A stretch of DNA of 64,000 bases from Acrocarpospora catenulata. GTDB lineage: Bacteria > Actinomycetota > Actinomycetes > Streptosporangiales > Streptosporangiaceae. A program made the translations under genes and the position numbers. The stretch's first letter is position 1. Each line of letters opens with the position of its first letter. Shown here piece after piece: positions 7,703-16,031 of the stretch. The notes beneath the pieces were generated by a model that saw nothing but the letters and a program-made list of their open reading frames with translations, searched no databases and was not told where the DNA came from. The stretch covers positions 1 to 64,000 of the forward strand of contig NZ_JAHCST010000028.1 of NCBI RefSeq assembly GCF_018476525.1. The letters run 5' to 3'.

Positions 7703-8697
7703 CCCCGGGTGAGCACCCGGGCGACCTCGTCGGTCGGGGTGGCGCCGCGGACCGAGATCCAGGCCAGCTGGGTGTGGGCCCGGAACCGGGCCAGCCGCCG
7801 GGCCTCCGCCAGGCCGAGGTCCTGCGCCGCCACCAGCAGCGGGGTCACCCCCATGTGCCGCCACCCGGCCTGCTCGGTGGTCTCCAGCACCCAGGCCAGC
7901 TGCTGGTGGGTGGCCCGGGCGGCCAGCAGTAGCCGGTGGATGTTCCGCGGCGAGCCGGGCTGGAACGGGATCAGCAGGTTGACCGTGCCGATCTCCGCCC
8001 CGGCCGCCCGGGTGCGGTGCAGCATCGCCTGGTCGTCGGAGCTCAGCCCGGTGCCCGTGACGGGCAGGGTAAAGGTGATCGTGAGCGGCCGCCCCTGCTG
8101 CCTGGCCTCCCGCTGGAGCCGGGCGATGACGGCCGCCCGCCGCGCGGTGACCGCCGGGTCGGCCGAGTCGCGCACCTCGAAGTCCAGGGTGACCGGGCGG
8201 TAGGCGGCGATCACCCGCTGGTAGGCGGCGAGCAGCCGGTCCCGGTCGGCGCAGGTGGCGGAGAGTTCGTCGCCGTTGGGCCCGCCGAAGGCCAGCCCCG
8301 CGTCCCCGCCGCCCGCGCGCAGCCGCCCCACCTGTGACACCAGCGCCGCCGGTTCCCGCCCGCCCCAGGTGGGCGTGCACCCGTTCCGCCCCGCACTGAG
8401 ATGCCCCAGCGTGTACGCGGTGACCCCGGTCCGCCGCGCCGTGCCGGGGAGATCGAATCCGGGATCCCGCACCGCGTCCACGAACGCCACGTACCCGGCC
8501 GGACTGGTGAGGGGGCTGGCGACCACCACCGCGGGCCGCGCCGTGATGGGCGGCACCGCCACCGCGACCGGCGCCAGCGGCTGGCCGGGCAGCGCCCAGA
8601 GCGCGGCGGCGGTCCCGGCGACCAGCGCGGCCGAAGCCAGCACGAGCACGGATCGGGGCGGGGTTCCCGCCGGTCGGGCATGCCGTGCCGTCTCCAC
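7699..8697 (-). CDS. secreted GH18 (chitinase-like) protein
   Basis: 332 residues with a basic N-terminus, a hydrophobic signal or anchor segment (SVLVLASAALVAGTAAALWA, about 16-35) and an extracellular domain. The latter has a TIM-barrel layout like bacterial chitinase-D proteins: GYVAFVDAVRDPGFDL, a Gly-rich FGGPNGDELSATCAD loop, then YRPVTLDFEVRD where the GH18 catalytic motif DxxDxDxE should be. Only the last Asp and the Glu of that motif are clear. It may therefore be a weak hydrolase or a glycan-binding protein. GTG start at 8697 (codon CAC on the plus strand). It ends by overlapping the stop of the preceding convergent gene. Confidence 0.7.
   Translation of the reverse strand: METARHARPAGTPPRSVLVLASAALVAGTAAALWALPGQPLAPVAVAVPPITARPAVVVASPLTSPAGYVAFVDAVRDPGFDLPGTARRTGVTAYTLGHLSAGRNGCTPTWGGREPAALVSQVGRLRAGGGDAGLAFGGPNGDELSATCADRDRLLAAYQRVIAAYRPVTLDFEVRDSADPAVTARRAAVIARLQREARQQGRPLTITFTLPVTGTGLSSDDQAMLHRTRAAGAEIGTVNLLIPFQPGSPRNIHRLLLAARATHQQLAWVLETTEQAGWRHMGVTPLLVAAQDLGLAEARRLARFRAHTQLAWISVRGATPTDEVARVLTRG
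7704..7721. terminator. GC hairpin at the tail-to-tail junction
   Basis: CCCGGGTG and CACCCGGG pair over 8 bases with a 2-base loop. It lies two bases after the stop of the Phd-like gene and inside the last codons of the convergent GH18-like gene. There is no T tract, as is common in actinomycetes. Confidence 0.5.
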
Positions 8698-8801
8698 TGT
8701 CCACCACCCAGCGTCGCCTGTTGACTACATTCCGCACACGGAAGTTGCACCCTAGCAACCCCCGCCCAGGCCGGAGGGCCGATTACCGGGATAATGGCCA
8801 G

Positions 8802-9713
8802 ATGAAGTTGAGGATCTTCACCGAGCCGCAGCAGGGCGCCACTTACGACGAGCTGCTGGCCGTCGCCCAGGCCACCGAGCGGCTGGGTTTCGACGCGTTC
8901 TTCCGCTCCGACCACCTGCAGCGCATCGGCCCCGGTGATCCAGGCCCCGGCTCCACCGACGCCTGGCTGACGCTGGCCGGGCTGGCCAGGGAGACCTCAC
9001 GCATCCGGCTGGGCACCCTGGTCACCCCGGCGACCTTCCGGCTGCCCGGGCCGCTGGCGGTCAGCGTCGCCCAGGCCGACCAGATGAGCGGTGGCCGGGT
9101 CGAGCTGGGTCTGGGCGTCGGCTGGTTCGAGGCCGAGCACGCCTCCTACGGCATCCCGTTCCCGCCGATCGGGGAGCGTTTCGCGATGCTGGAGGAGCAG
9201 CTCGACATCATCACGGGCCTGTGGAGCGCCGACAAGCCGTTCTCCTACCAGGGCACGCACTACCAGGTGAGCGACTCGCCCGCGCTGCCCAAGCCGGTGC
9301 AGCGCCCGCTGCCGATCATCATCGGCGGCGCCGGGGCCCGCCGTACGCCCCGGCTGGCGGCCACCTACGCGGCCGAGTACAACGTCCCGTTCCGGAGCCT
9401 TGAGGAGACCGGGGCGGCCTTCGACCGGGTCCGGGCGGCCTGCGAGCAGGCCGGGCGGTCGATCGTGCTGTCGGCGGCGCAGACCGTCTGTGTCGGCGCG
9501 GACGAGGCCGAGATCGCCCGCCGGGCCGAGGCGATCGGCCAGGGGGTGGCGGAGCTGCGCGCGGGCGGCCTGGCCGGGACCCCCGCCGAGGTGCTGGACC
9601 GGATCGGCCGGTTCCGCGAGCTCGGCGCCGAACGCATGTACCTCCAGGTCATGGACCTGCACGACGTCGACCACCTGGAGCTGATCGCCCAGGAGATCCT
9701 GCCGCACGTTTAA
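8802..9713 (+). CDS. F420-dependent LLM-class oxidoreductase
   Basis: A 303-residue luciferase-like monooxygenase fold enzyme (TIM barrel) expected to use coenzyme F420. Diagnostic segments are ERLGFDAFFRSDHL near the N-terminus, RIRLGTLVTPATFRLPG, GRVELGLGVGWFEAEHASYG, and PLPIIIGGAGARRTPRLAA. The pattern is that of the Rv1855c/TIGR03560-type subgroup, whose substrates are mostly unknown. ATG at 8802 was chosen because homologous sequence begins there; the 39 in-frame residues upstream are promoter DNA of the divergent GH18-like gene. It stands alone, 39 bases before hen1, and may form the start of a hen1-pnkP transcript. Confidence 0.9.
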   Translation: MKLRIFTEPQQGATYDELLAVAQATERLGFDAFFRSDHLQRIGPGDPGPGSTDAWLTLAGLARETSRIRLGTLVTPATFRLPGPLAVSVAQADQMSGGRVELGLGVGWFEAEHASYGIPFPPIGERFAMLEEQLDIITGLWSADKPFSYQGTHYQVSDSPALPKPVQRPLPIIIGGAGARRTPRLAATYAAEYNVPFRSLEETGAAFDRVRAACEQAGRSIVLSAAQTVCVGADEAEIARRAEAIGQGVAELRAGGLAGTPAEVLDRIGRFRELGAERMYLQVMDLHDVDHLELIAQEILPHV

Positions 9714-9752
9714 CCGCTCGCCCGATAGATCACCGTACGGCACACTTGCCGG

Positions 9753-11153
9753 GTGTTGCTCACCATCTCGACCACCGAGCGCCCGGCCACCGATCTGGGA
9801 TTCCTGTTGCACAAACACCCGGACCGGGTGCAGGAGTTCGACCAGTCCTTCGGCCGGGCCCAGGTCTTCTACCCCGAAGCGGGCGAGGAGCGCTGCACCG
9901 CCGCGCTCATGCTCGACGTGGACCCGGTCAGGCTGGTGCGCTCACGCGGGGCCGCCTCGCCCGACTTCTCGCTGAGCCAGTACGTCAACGACCGCCCGTA
10001 CGCGGCCTCCTCACTGCTGGCGGTGGCCCTGGCCGACGTGTTCCGCACGGCCAGGGCGGGCCGGTGCGCCGCCCGCCCCGAGCTGGCCGCCCGGCCCATC
10101 CCCCTGGAGATCTTCCTGCCCGCCCTGCCCTGCACGGGCGGCGCCGACCTGGCCCGGCGCATCTTCGAACCGCTCGGCTGGCAGGTGGCGGCGGCGGCCG
10201 TACCGCTGGACGCCGGGTTCCCCGAGTGGGGCGAGTCCCGCTACGTACGGCTCACGCTCCGCGGCCAGGTGCGCCTGGCCGACGCGCTCAACCACCTGTA
10301 CGTGCTGCTCCCCGTCCTGGACGACGCCAAGCACTACTGGGTGGCCGGGGACGAGGTGGAGAAGCTGCTCCGCGCGGGCACCGGCTGGCTGGCCGCGCAC
10401 CCCGAGCGGAACCTGATCACCCGCCGGTTCCTCGCCCGCCGCCAGTCCCTGACCCGGGTCGCCTTCGCCCGCCTGGCCGAGGTCGGCGACGACACCGAGG
10501 AGACCCTGGAACCCCCCGTCGAGGAGGAGGTCACCGAGCGCGCCGTCCCGCTCAATGTGCTCCGCCGAGAGGCCGTGCTGGCCGCCCTGGACGAACTGGG
10601 CACCCGTACTGTGATCGACCTCGGCTGCGGCTCAGGACAGCTGGTCGGCGCGCTGCTGACCCGGCCGGGCCTGCACAAGATCGCCGGCGTGGACGTCTCC
10701 CCGCACGCCCTCGCCCTGGCCGCCCGCAGGCTTAAGCTTGACCACATGCCGGAGGCCAGGCGGGCCCGGCTGGAGCTGTTCCAGAGCTCCCTGACCTACA
10801 CCGACGCCCGCTTCGCCGGATACGAGGCGGCCGTGCTGATGGAGGTGATCGAGCACCTCGACCCGCCCCGGCTGCCCGCCCTGGAACGGGTGGTCTTCGA
10901 CGCCGCCCGCCCGGAGCACGTGCTGGTCACCACCCCGAACGCCGAGTACAACCCGCGCTACCCGTTCCTGGCCGGCCTGCGCCACCCCGACCACCGCTTC
11001 GAGTGGACCCGCGCCGAGTTCCGCGCCTGGGCCGCCGCCGTGGCCGAGAAGTACGGCTACCGCGTCGCCTTCCGCCCGGTCGGCGAGGAGGACCCGGACC
11101 TCGGCCCGCCCACCCAGATGGCGATCTTCACCGCGGGAGGACCCGATGCCTGA
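9753..11153 (+). CDS. hen1: bacterial Hen1, 3'-terminal RNA ribose 2'-O-methyltransferase
   Basis: Methylates the 2'-OH of the 3'-terminal ribose of a cleaved RNA before ligation, so that the repaired RNA resists a second cut. The 466-residue protein has the Hen1 N-terminal domain (about 1-240, MLLTISTTERPATDLGFLL) and a C-terminal SAM methyltransferase: IDLGCGSGQLVGALL (about 287-301), the metal-binding MEVIEHLDPPR (about 362-372) with its Glu-Glu-His triad, and a later HPDHRFEWTR His. The stop overlaps the start of pnkP by 8 bases, the normal arrangement of the Pnkp/Hen1 RNA repair system. RNA targets are likely toxin-cleaved tRNAs. Confidence 0.96.
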   Translation: MLLTISTTERPATDLGFLLHKHPDRVQEFDQSFGRAQVFYPEAGEERCTAALMLDVDPVRLVRSRGAASPDFSLSQYVNDRPYAASSLLAVALADVFRTARAGRCAARPELAARPIPLEIFLPALPCTGGADLARRIFEPLGWQVAAAAVPLDAGFPEWGESRYVRLTLRGQVRLADALNHLYVLLPVLDDAKHYWVAGDEVEKLLRAGTGWLAAHPERNLITRRFLARRQSLTRVAFARLAEVGDDTEETLEPPVEEEVTERAVPLNVLRREAVLAALDELGTRTVIDLGCGSGQLVGALLTRPGLHKIAGVDVSPHALALAARRLKLDHMPEARRARLELFQSSLTYTDARFAGYEAAVLMEVIEHLDPPRLPALERVVFDAARPEHVLVTTPNAEYNPRYPFLAGLRHPDHRFEWTRAEFRAWAAAVAEKYGYRVAFRPVGEEDPDLGPPTQMAIFTAGGPDA

Positions 11154-13632
11154 CATCACCGTGCCCGAGCTTTCGCTGGTCGTGCTGGTCGGCATCTCCG
11201 GCAGCGGCAAGTCCACCTTCGCCCGCAAGCACTTCCGGCCCAGCCAGATCGTCTCCTCCGACTTCTGCCGCGGCCTGGTCGCCGACGACGAGAACGACCA
11301 GGCCGCCACCCCGGACGCCTTCGACCTGCTCCACCACATCGTCGGCGTCCGGCTCCGCCGCGGCCTGCTCACCGTGGTGGACGCCACCAGCGTCCGCTAC
11401 CAGGACCGCCTGAAGCTGGTCGAGCTGGCCAGGGCGCACGACGTGCTGACCGACGCGATCGTGCTGGACGTCCCCGAGGAGGTGGCGACGGCCCGCAACG
11501 CCACCCGCCCGGACCGCGACTTCGGCCCGCACGTCATCCCGCGCCAGCGCAAGGAGCTGCGCCGCTCGCTGAGCAAAATGTCCAGGGACGGCTTCCGCCG
11601 CGTGCACGTGCTCCGCGGCGACGAGATCGACCAGGCCACCGTGGGCTTCGAACGCGCCTGGACGGACCGGACCGACCTGACGGGCCCGTTCGACATCATC
11701 GGCGACGTGCACGGCTGCGCCGCCGAGCTGGAGACCCTGCTCGACCGGCTCGGCTACGTGGACGGCGTGCACCCGCAGGGCCGGACCGCCGTGTTCGTCG
11801 GCGACCTGGTGGACCGCGGCCCGGACACTCCCGGCGTGCTCCGCCGGGTGATGGGCATGGTGGCGGCGGGCGCCGCACTGTGCGTCTGCGGCAACCACGA
11901 GCAGAAGCTGGTCCGCGCCCTGGACGGCAGAAAGGTCCGGCTGGCGCACGGCCTGGAGGAGTCGCTCACCCAGCTGGGCGCCGCCGACCCCGCCTTCGTC
12001 GCCGCCGCCAAGTCCTTCATGGCCGGCCTGATCAGCCACTACCAGCTGGACGGCGGCAACCTGGTGGTCGCCCACGCCGGTCTCAAGGAGCCCTACCACG
12101 GCCGCGCCTCCGGCCGCGTCCGCGCCTTCGCCCTGTACGGCGACACCACCGGCGAGACCGACGAGTACGGCCTGCCCGTGCGTTACCCCTGGGCCGAGGA
12201 CTACCGGGGCCGCGCCATGGTCGTCTACGGCCACACCCCGACCACCGAGCCGGAGTGGGTCAACAACACCATCTGCCTGGACACCGGCGTGGTCTTCGGT
12301 GGCAGCCTGACCGCGCTCCGCTACCCGGAACGCGAGCTGGTCTCGGTCCCCGCCGAGCGGGTCTGGTATGAGCCCTCCCGCCCGCTGGCCGCCCCTCGCC
12401 GCCGCGAGCCGGCCGCCCTGGACATCGGCGACGTGCAGGGCAACCGCTTCGTGGAGACCCGGTTCGGCGGCACCGTACGGGTCCGCGAGGAGAACGGCGC
12501 CGCCGCGCTGGAGATCATGAGCAGGTTCGCGGTGGACCCGCGCTGGCTGGTCTACCTGCCGCCGACGATGGCCCCGCCGGAGACCTCCCGGCTGGACGGC
12601 TACCTGGAGCACCCGGAAGAGGCGTTCGAGGAGTTCGCCCAGGCCGGGGTGGACCGGGTGGTCTGCGAGGAGAAGCACATGGGGTCGCGGGCGATCGCCG
12701 TACTGGCCCGCACTCCCGAGGCGGCGGCGCGCAGGTTCGGGGTGACCGACGGGAGCACCGGCATGGTCTACACCCGGACCGGGCGGCCGTTCTTCGACAC
12801 GCTGACCGGCGAGCTCGTGGACGGCCTGCGCGCGGCGGCCGAACCGCTCTGGGACGAGCTCGGCACCGACTGGGTGGTCCTGGACGGGGAACTGCTGCCC
12901 TGGTCGGCCAAGGCCGAGGGGCTGATCCGCGGCCAGTACGCGGCGGTGGGCGCGGCGGCAATGGCGGCGCTCCCGGCCGTGGAGGCGGCCCTGGAGGCGG
13001 CGGCCGGGCGTGGTCTGGATGTGGGCTTGGCTTTGGACCGTGCCCGGCGCCGCCGGGAGAACGCTGCCCTGTTCCGGGACGCTTATGCGCGGTACTGCTG
13101 GCCGGTTTCCGGGCTGGCCGGGGTGCGCTTCGCGCCGTTCCAGGTGCTGGCGGCGGAAGGGCGGGCCTGGGCCGTACAGGAAGGGCACGACTGGCACCTG
13201 CGGGTGCTGAGCCTGCTGGGCGGGCCGCTGGTGACGCCGACCAGGCACGTCTTCGTCACGCTCGACTCGGCGCAGTCGCGGGCGGCGGCCGTGTCCTGGT
13301 GGGCCGAGCTCACCGCCGCCGGCGGCGAGGGCATGGTGGTCAAGCCCGTCGCGCCCCCGGACGGGGAGGCGATCGGGCGCCGGGTGCAGCCCGGGGTGAA
13401 GGTCCGCGGGCGGGAGTACCTGCGGATCATCTACGGCCCCGACTACACCGAGTCGCTGGACGTGCTGCGGCGGCGCTTCCTCGGCAAGAAGCGCTCGCTG
13501 GCGCTGCGCGAGCACGCGCTCGGCCTGGAGGCGCTGGCGCGGTTGGCCGAGGGCGAGCCGCTGTGGCGGGTGCACGAGCCGGTGTTCGCCGTCCTGGCCA
13601 TGGAATCGGAGCCTGTGGACCCCCGGCTGTGA
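11146..13632 (+). CDS. pnkP: polynucleotide kinase-phosphatase-ligase Pnkp
   Basis: Tri-functional RNA repair enzyme, 828 residues. The N-terminal kinase has Walker A VGISGSGKSTF (about 15-25) and phosphorylates 5'-OH ends. The middle metallophosphatase (about 180-400) has DIIGDVHGC, GDLVDRGPD and CGNHEQ and removes 2',3'-phosphates. The C-terminal nucleotidyltransferase (about 460-828) carries CEEKHMGSRAI with the AMP-accepting Lys. The domain order and length match Clostridium thermocellum Pnkp. Ligation depends on the Hen1 product encoded immediately upstream and overlapping by 8 bases. No dedicated toxin or sensor gene is next to it; only a 48-residue CxxC protein follows. Confidence 0.97.
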   Translation: MPDITVPELSLVVLVGISGSGKSTFARKHFRPSQIVSSDFCRGLVADDENDQAATPDAFDLLHHIVGVRLRRGLLTVVDATSVRYQDRLKLVELARAHDVLTDAIVLDVPEEVATARNATRPDRDFGPHVIPRQRKELRRSLSKMSRDGFRRVHVLRGDEIDQATVGFERAWTDRTDLTGPFDIIGDVHGCAAELETLLDRLGYVDGVHPQGRTAVFVGDLVDRGPDTPGVLRRVMGMVAAGAALCVCGNHEQKLVRALDGRKVRLAHGLEESLTQLGAADPAFVAAAKSFMAGLISHYQLDGGNLVVAHAGLKEPYHGRASGRVRAFALYGDTTGETDEYGLPVRYPWAEDYRGRAMVVYGHTPTTEPEWVNNTICLDTGVVFGGSLTALRYPERELVSVPAERVWYEPSRPLAAPRRREPAALDIGDVQGNRFVETRFGGTVRVREENGAAALEIMSRFAVDPRWLVYLPPTMAPPETSRLDGYLEHPEEAFEEFAQAGVDRVVCEEKHMGSRAIAVLARTPEAAARRFGVTDGSTGMVYTRTGRPFFDTLTGELVDGLRAAAEPLWDELGTDWVVLDGELLPWSAKAEGLIRGQYAAVGAAAMAALPAVEAALEAAAGRGLDVGLALDRARRRRENAALFRDAYARYCWPVSGLAGVRFAPFQVLAAEGRAWAVQEGHDWHLRVLSLLGGPLVTPTRHVFVTLDSAQSRAAAVSWWAELTAAGGEGMVVKPVAPPDGEAIGRRVQPGVKVRGREYLRIIYGPDYTESLDVLRRRFLGKKRSLALREHALGLEALARLAEGEPLWRVHEPVFAVLAMESEPVDPRL

Positions 13633-13763
13633 CCAACCTGTGATCATGCGGGTCCGTTTACCCGCCGGTAGACGTCCAAGTGAACGACAAGTTCGGCGCG
13701 AGACTCTGCCCGAATCGGGACTAGTATCGGGACAGGCGACAGAGCGTGAGCGTGCGATCACTC

Positions 13764-13910
13764 ATGGGCAAGGCCAGTGGCGGGGGGCAACGCCCCCGGC
13801 GACGGAGGTGGCCGCACTTCCGTCACCGGTGGGAGGATGCCGAGCGGATCGGGCGGATCCGGGTGCAACTCTGCGCGATCTGCCACAAGAGCCGGGTGCG
13901 CATCGACTGA
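13764..13910 (+). CDS. small basic CxxC protein
   Basis: A 48-residue reading frame. The N-terminal half is Arg-rich (QRPRRRRWPHFRHRW), followed by an amphipathic stretch EDAERIGRIRVQL and a CAICHKSR motif near the C-terminus. A single CxxC could bind metal in a dimer or be redox active. It lies in the gap between pnkP and the DUF1707 gene, 131 bases after the pnkP stop, with a TAGTAT hexamer about 40 bases upstream as a possible -10. No strong ribosome-binding site is seen. I do not recognise a family; coding status is inferred from composition and lack of any other use for the region. Confidence 0.45.
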   Translation: MGKASGGGQRPRRRRWPHFRHRWEDAERIGRIRVQLCAICHKSRVRID

Positions 13911-13928
13911 ATGCCGGCCAGGTATCGG

Positions 13929-14459
13929 CTAGGTCCGGCGATGGCGGCGGGCCAGGCTGAAGATCAGGCTTGCCAGGCCGACGAAAAAAGCGATCTTCAC
14001 CAGGATCAGCAACGGCCAGAACATGCCCGAGGCGATCGAGGCGACCAGCGCGACGATCAGGATCACCGGGACGAACGGCGGGGGACCGTGCCGCCCCCGC
14101 CGCCTGGCCTCCCAGCGGGCCCGGCGCTCCGCGTCGAAACGCTGGTGCCACTGGGCGGCGTAGTAGTGGTGTCCCCAGGTCGCCAGGTCGCCCCGGAACG
14201 GGTAGCCGCCGGGGCCCCGGTGCTCGGCGGGGGCCCGGTACATCGGATGGGCCGGGTCGTCGGGTGCGACCAGGTCGGCCAGCACGCCGCTCAGGTCCCT
14301 GGCGGTGCGGGCGTGCAGCGTGGTCTCCAGCCGCTCGTCGAGCTCCTCCCGGGTGATCCGGCCCTGCGCGAACGCCTCGTGCAGGGCGCGGGTCACCTCG
14401 TCGCGCTCCCGGTCGCCGATCCGGAGTTCGCCTCTGGTCGTGAACCGCTCGTCGGTCAT
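13929..14459 (-). CDS. DUF1707 (SHOCT-like) membrane protein
   Basis: 176 residues. The first 55 residues are the DUF1707 domain, recognised by RIGDRERDEVTRALHEAFAQ and GRITREELDERLETTLHART, a short module common at the N-terminus of actinobacterial membrane and sensor proteins. A Pro/Arg-rich linker is followed by two hydrophobic segments (PVILIVALVASIASGMFW and LLILVKIAFFVGLASLIF) and a basic tail, so the DUF1707 part is likely cytosolic. Its start is 4 bases after the padR stop, so the two are probably one transcript. Function unknown; a membrane partner of the PadR circuit is an inference. Confidence 0.85.
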   Translation of the reverse strand: MTDERFTTRGELRIGDRERDEVTRALHEAFAQGRITREELDERLETTLHARTARDLSGVLADLVAPDDPAHPMYRAPAEHRGPGGYPFRGDLATWGHHYYAAQWHQRFDAERRARWEARRRGRHGPPPFVPVILIVALVASIASGMFWPLLILVKIAFFVGLASLIFSLARRHRRT

Positions 14460-14463
14460 CGGG

Positions 14464-15180
14464 TCACTCCTCGCCGGGGTCGCCGTCGGCCAGGACCTGG
14501 TAGAGCTTGCGGCGAGTCTCCGCCAGGATCTGCTTGGCCTGCCGGAGCTGGCCGTCGGTGCCCGTCTGGGCGATCTGGAACAGGGCGGAGGCGGCCTGCC
14601 GGGACAGGTCGAACAGCTCGTGCACGTTGTCGCCGAAGTCCGGGGTCATGTCCTCCCAGGGGGCGCGCACCTCGTCGTCGTGGTCGGCGATGTAGGCCCG
14701 GCCCGCCTCGGTGAGGTGGAAGACCTTGCGGCCGTCGGACTCGTCGGCGCGGACCAGGCCCTCGTCGGTGAGCTGCTGGAGCGCCGGGTAGACCGCGCCC
14801 GGGCTGGGCTTCCAGCCGCCCTGGCTGCGCTCGGCGATCTCCTGGATGATCTGGTAACCGTTCCGCGGTTCCTCCGCGAGCAGAGCCAGGATGGCCGCCC
14901 GCACGTCCCCGCGCTTGGCCTTCCGGGCCCGCCCGAAGCCGCCCCGGCCGCCGAACGGGAACCCACCGGGACCGAAAGGACCCCCAGGCCCGAATCCGCC
15001 CCAGCCGTGCCGGTGCCCCCGGTGCCGGTGCTCCTGCGGGCCACCTTCCCGGTGCCGTTCCCCGCCTTCCTGCCAGGCCGCCGCCATCATGCGCGCCGCC
15101 TCCTTCATGTGCCGCCGGATCTCCCGGTGAATCTCGTGCGGGTGGGACCAGGCCCCACCCATGCTGTGCGTGGAAGTCAT
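14464..15180 (-). CDS. PadR-family transcriptional regulator
   Basis: 238 residues. The winged-helix domain (about 95-170) shows the PadR signature: AAILALLAEEPRNGYQIIQEI, then PSPGAVYPALQQLTDEGLVR and GRKVFHLTEAGRAYI. A C-terminal helix (about 195-230) would serve dimerisation. The long N-terminal extension is rich in His and Gly (HRHRGHRHGWGGFGPGG), which could bind metal or be a flexible linker. ATG at 15180 is preferred; an in-frame ATG at 15207 adds nine residues. A perfect 12-bp palindrome lies 41 bases upstream and is a good autoregulatory operator. The DUF1707 gene follows at once. Confidence 0.9.
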   Translation of the reverse strand: MTSTHSMGGAWSHPHEIHREIRRHMKEAARMMAAAWQEGGERHREGGPQEHRHRGHRHGWGGFGPGGPFGPGGFPFGGRGGFGRARKAKRGDVRAAILALLAEEPRNGYQIIQEIAERSQGGWKPSPGAVYPALQQLTDEGLVRADESDGRKVFHLTEAGRAYIADHDDEVRAPWEDMTPDFGDNVHELFDLSRQAASALFQIAQTGTDGQLRQAKQILAETRRKLYQVLADGDPGEE

Positions 15181-15220
15181 GAGGTTCCCCCATCTATCGA
15201 CGATCACTCTCGATGCTTCT

Positions 15221-15232
15221 ACGATATATCGT
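15221..15232. promoter_or_regulatory. 12-bp palindrome, likely PadR operator
   Basis: ACGATATATCGT is a perfect palindrome in the padR leader. TATCGA at 15194-15199 and CGATGC nearby repeat part of it. PadR regulators commonly bind AT-rich dyads of this kind over their own promoters. Binding is inferred, not seen. Confidence 0.5.
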
Positions 15233-15324
15233 TAGTGTTCTCATGGACAAGGTGACGCACATCACTAAATTTCGTGGAAAAGCCGGGAACAGTCCCCGAG
15301 ACCTGTCCGTTATCCCCTTCAGAC

Positions 15325-15378
15325 GGAGTTGTTCTGCTCTGAGAGGGCTGGGGGGTGCTCTTGGAGCGGAACAGCTCC
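15325..15378. terminator. long hairpin between padR and the response-regulator gene
   Basis: GGAGTTGTTCTGCTC (15325-15339) pairs with GAGCGGAACAGCTCC (15364-15378) over 15 bases, with G-U pairs at two places, around a 24-base loop. On the plus strand it is followed by a run of six T, but no plus-strand gene ends here; on the minus strand it follows the response-regulator stop and has no T tract. It probably ends the two-component transcript. Confidence 0.5.
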
Positions 15379-15389
15379 GTATCTCTTTT

Positions 15390-16031
15390 TTAGCCGTCGA
15401 GACCGAGACCGGCTTCTCTTGCTCGGACTATGGCCTGGGCGCGGTCGGCGACCTGGAGTTTCGCGAAGATGGCGGAGACGTGGTTGCGGACCGTCTTGTC
15501 GGAGAGGAAGAGGCGGCGGGCGATCTCCGGGTTGGAGCGGCCGGCGGCGATCAGGTCGAGGACCTCGCGTTCGCGGTCGGTGAGCGCCGGGAACGGGCGG
15601 CCGGCGCGGGCGCCGCGACGGTCGGCGGCGAGCACGTCCAGGACCCGGCCCGCCACGTCGGCGCCGAAGACCGCGTCACCGGCGGCCACCGCGCGCACCG
15701 CGCTCATGATCCGCTCCCCGGAAGCCCCTTTGACCAGGTAGCCCCGCGCCCCGGCCCGGGTCGCCGCCAGCACGGACTCGTCGTCGTCGAACATGGTGAG
15801 CACCAGCACCCGGCACTCCGGCGCCAGCCTCCTGGTCGCCTCCACCCCGTTCACCCCGGGCATGTGCAGGTCCATCAGCACCACGTCAGGACGCAGCTCG
15901 GCGGCCAGCCGGAGGGCAGCGTCGCCGTCGGCCGCCTCGCCGACCACCTCCACGTCCCCCTCCTCGGCCAGCACGCCGACCAGCCCCCTCCGATACACCG
16001 GGTGGTCGTCGGCGACCAGCACCCGGATCAC
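15390..16031 (-). CDS. NarL/FixJ-family response regulator
   Basis: 213-residue two-component regulator. The receiver domain has the acidic pair in VLVADDHP (residues 8-9), the phospho-acceptor Asp at about 54 in VLMDLHMPG, and the conserved Lys in GYLVKGAS. The C-terminal LuxR-type helix-turn-helix reads LTDREREVLDLIAAGRSNPE then LSDKTVRNHVSAIFAKL. GTG at 16031 overlaps the kinase stop (GTGA), so the pair is translationally coupled; an upstream ATG at 16106 would lie inside the kinase gene and lacks similarity. Targets are unknown. Confidence 0.93.
   Translation of the reverse strand: MIRVLVADDHPVYRRGLVGVLAEEGDVEVVGEAADGDAALRLAAELRPDVVLMDLHMPGVNGVEATRRLAPECRVLVLTMFDDDESVLAATRAGARGYLVKGASGERIMSAVRAVAAGDAVFGADVAGRVLDVLAADRRGARAGRPFPALTDREREVLDLIAAGRSNPEIARRLFLSDKTVRNHVSAIFAKLQVADRAQAIVRAREAGLGLDG

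Noticed and set aside
11128-13761. 877-residue open frame antisense to pnkP
   Set aside because: Shadow of a well-conserved gene; no start signal or motif.
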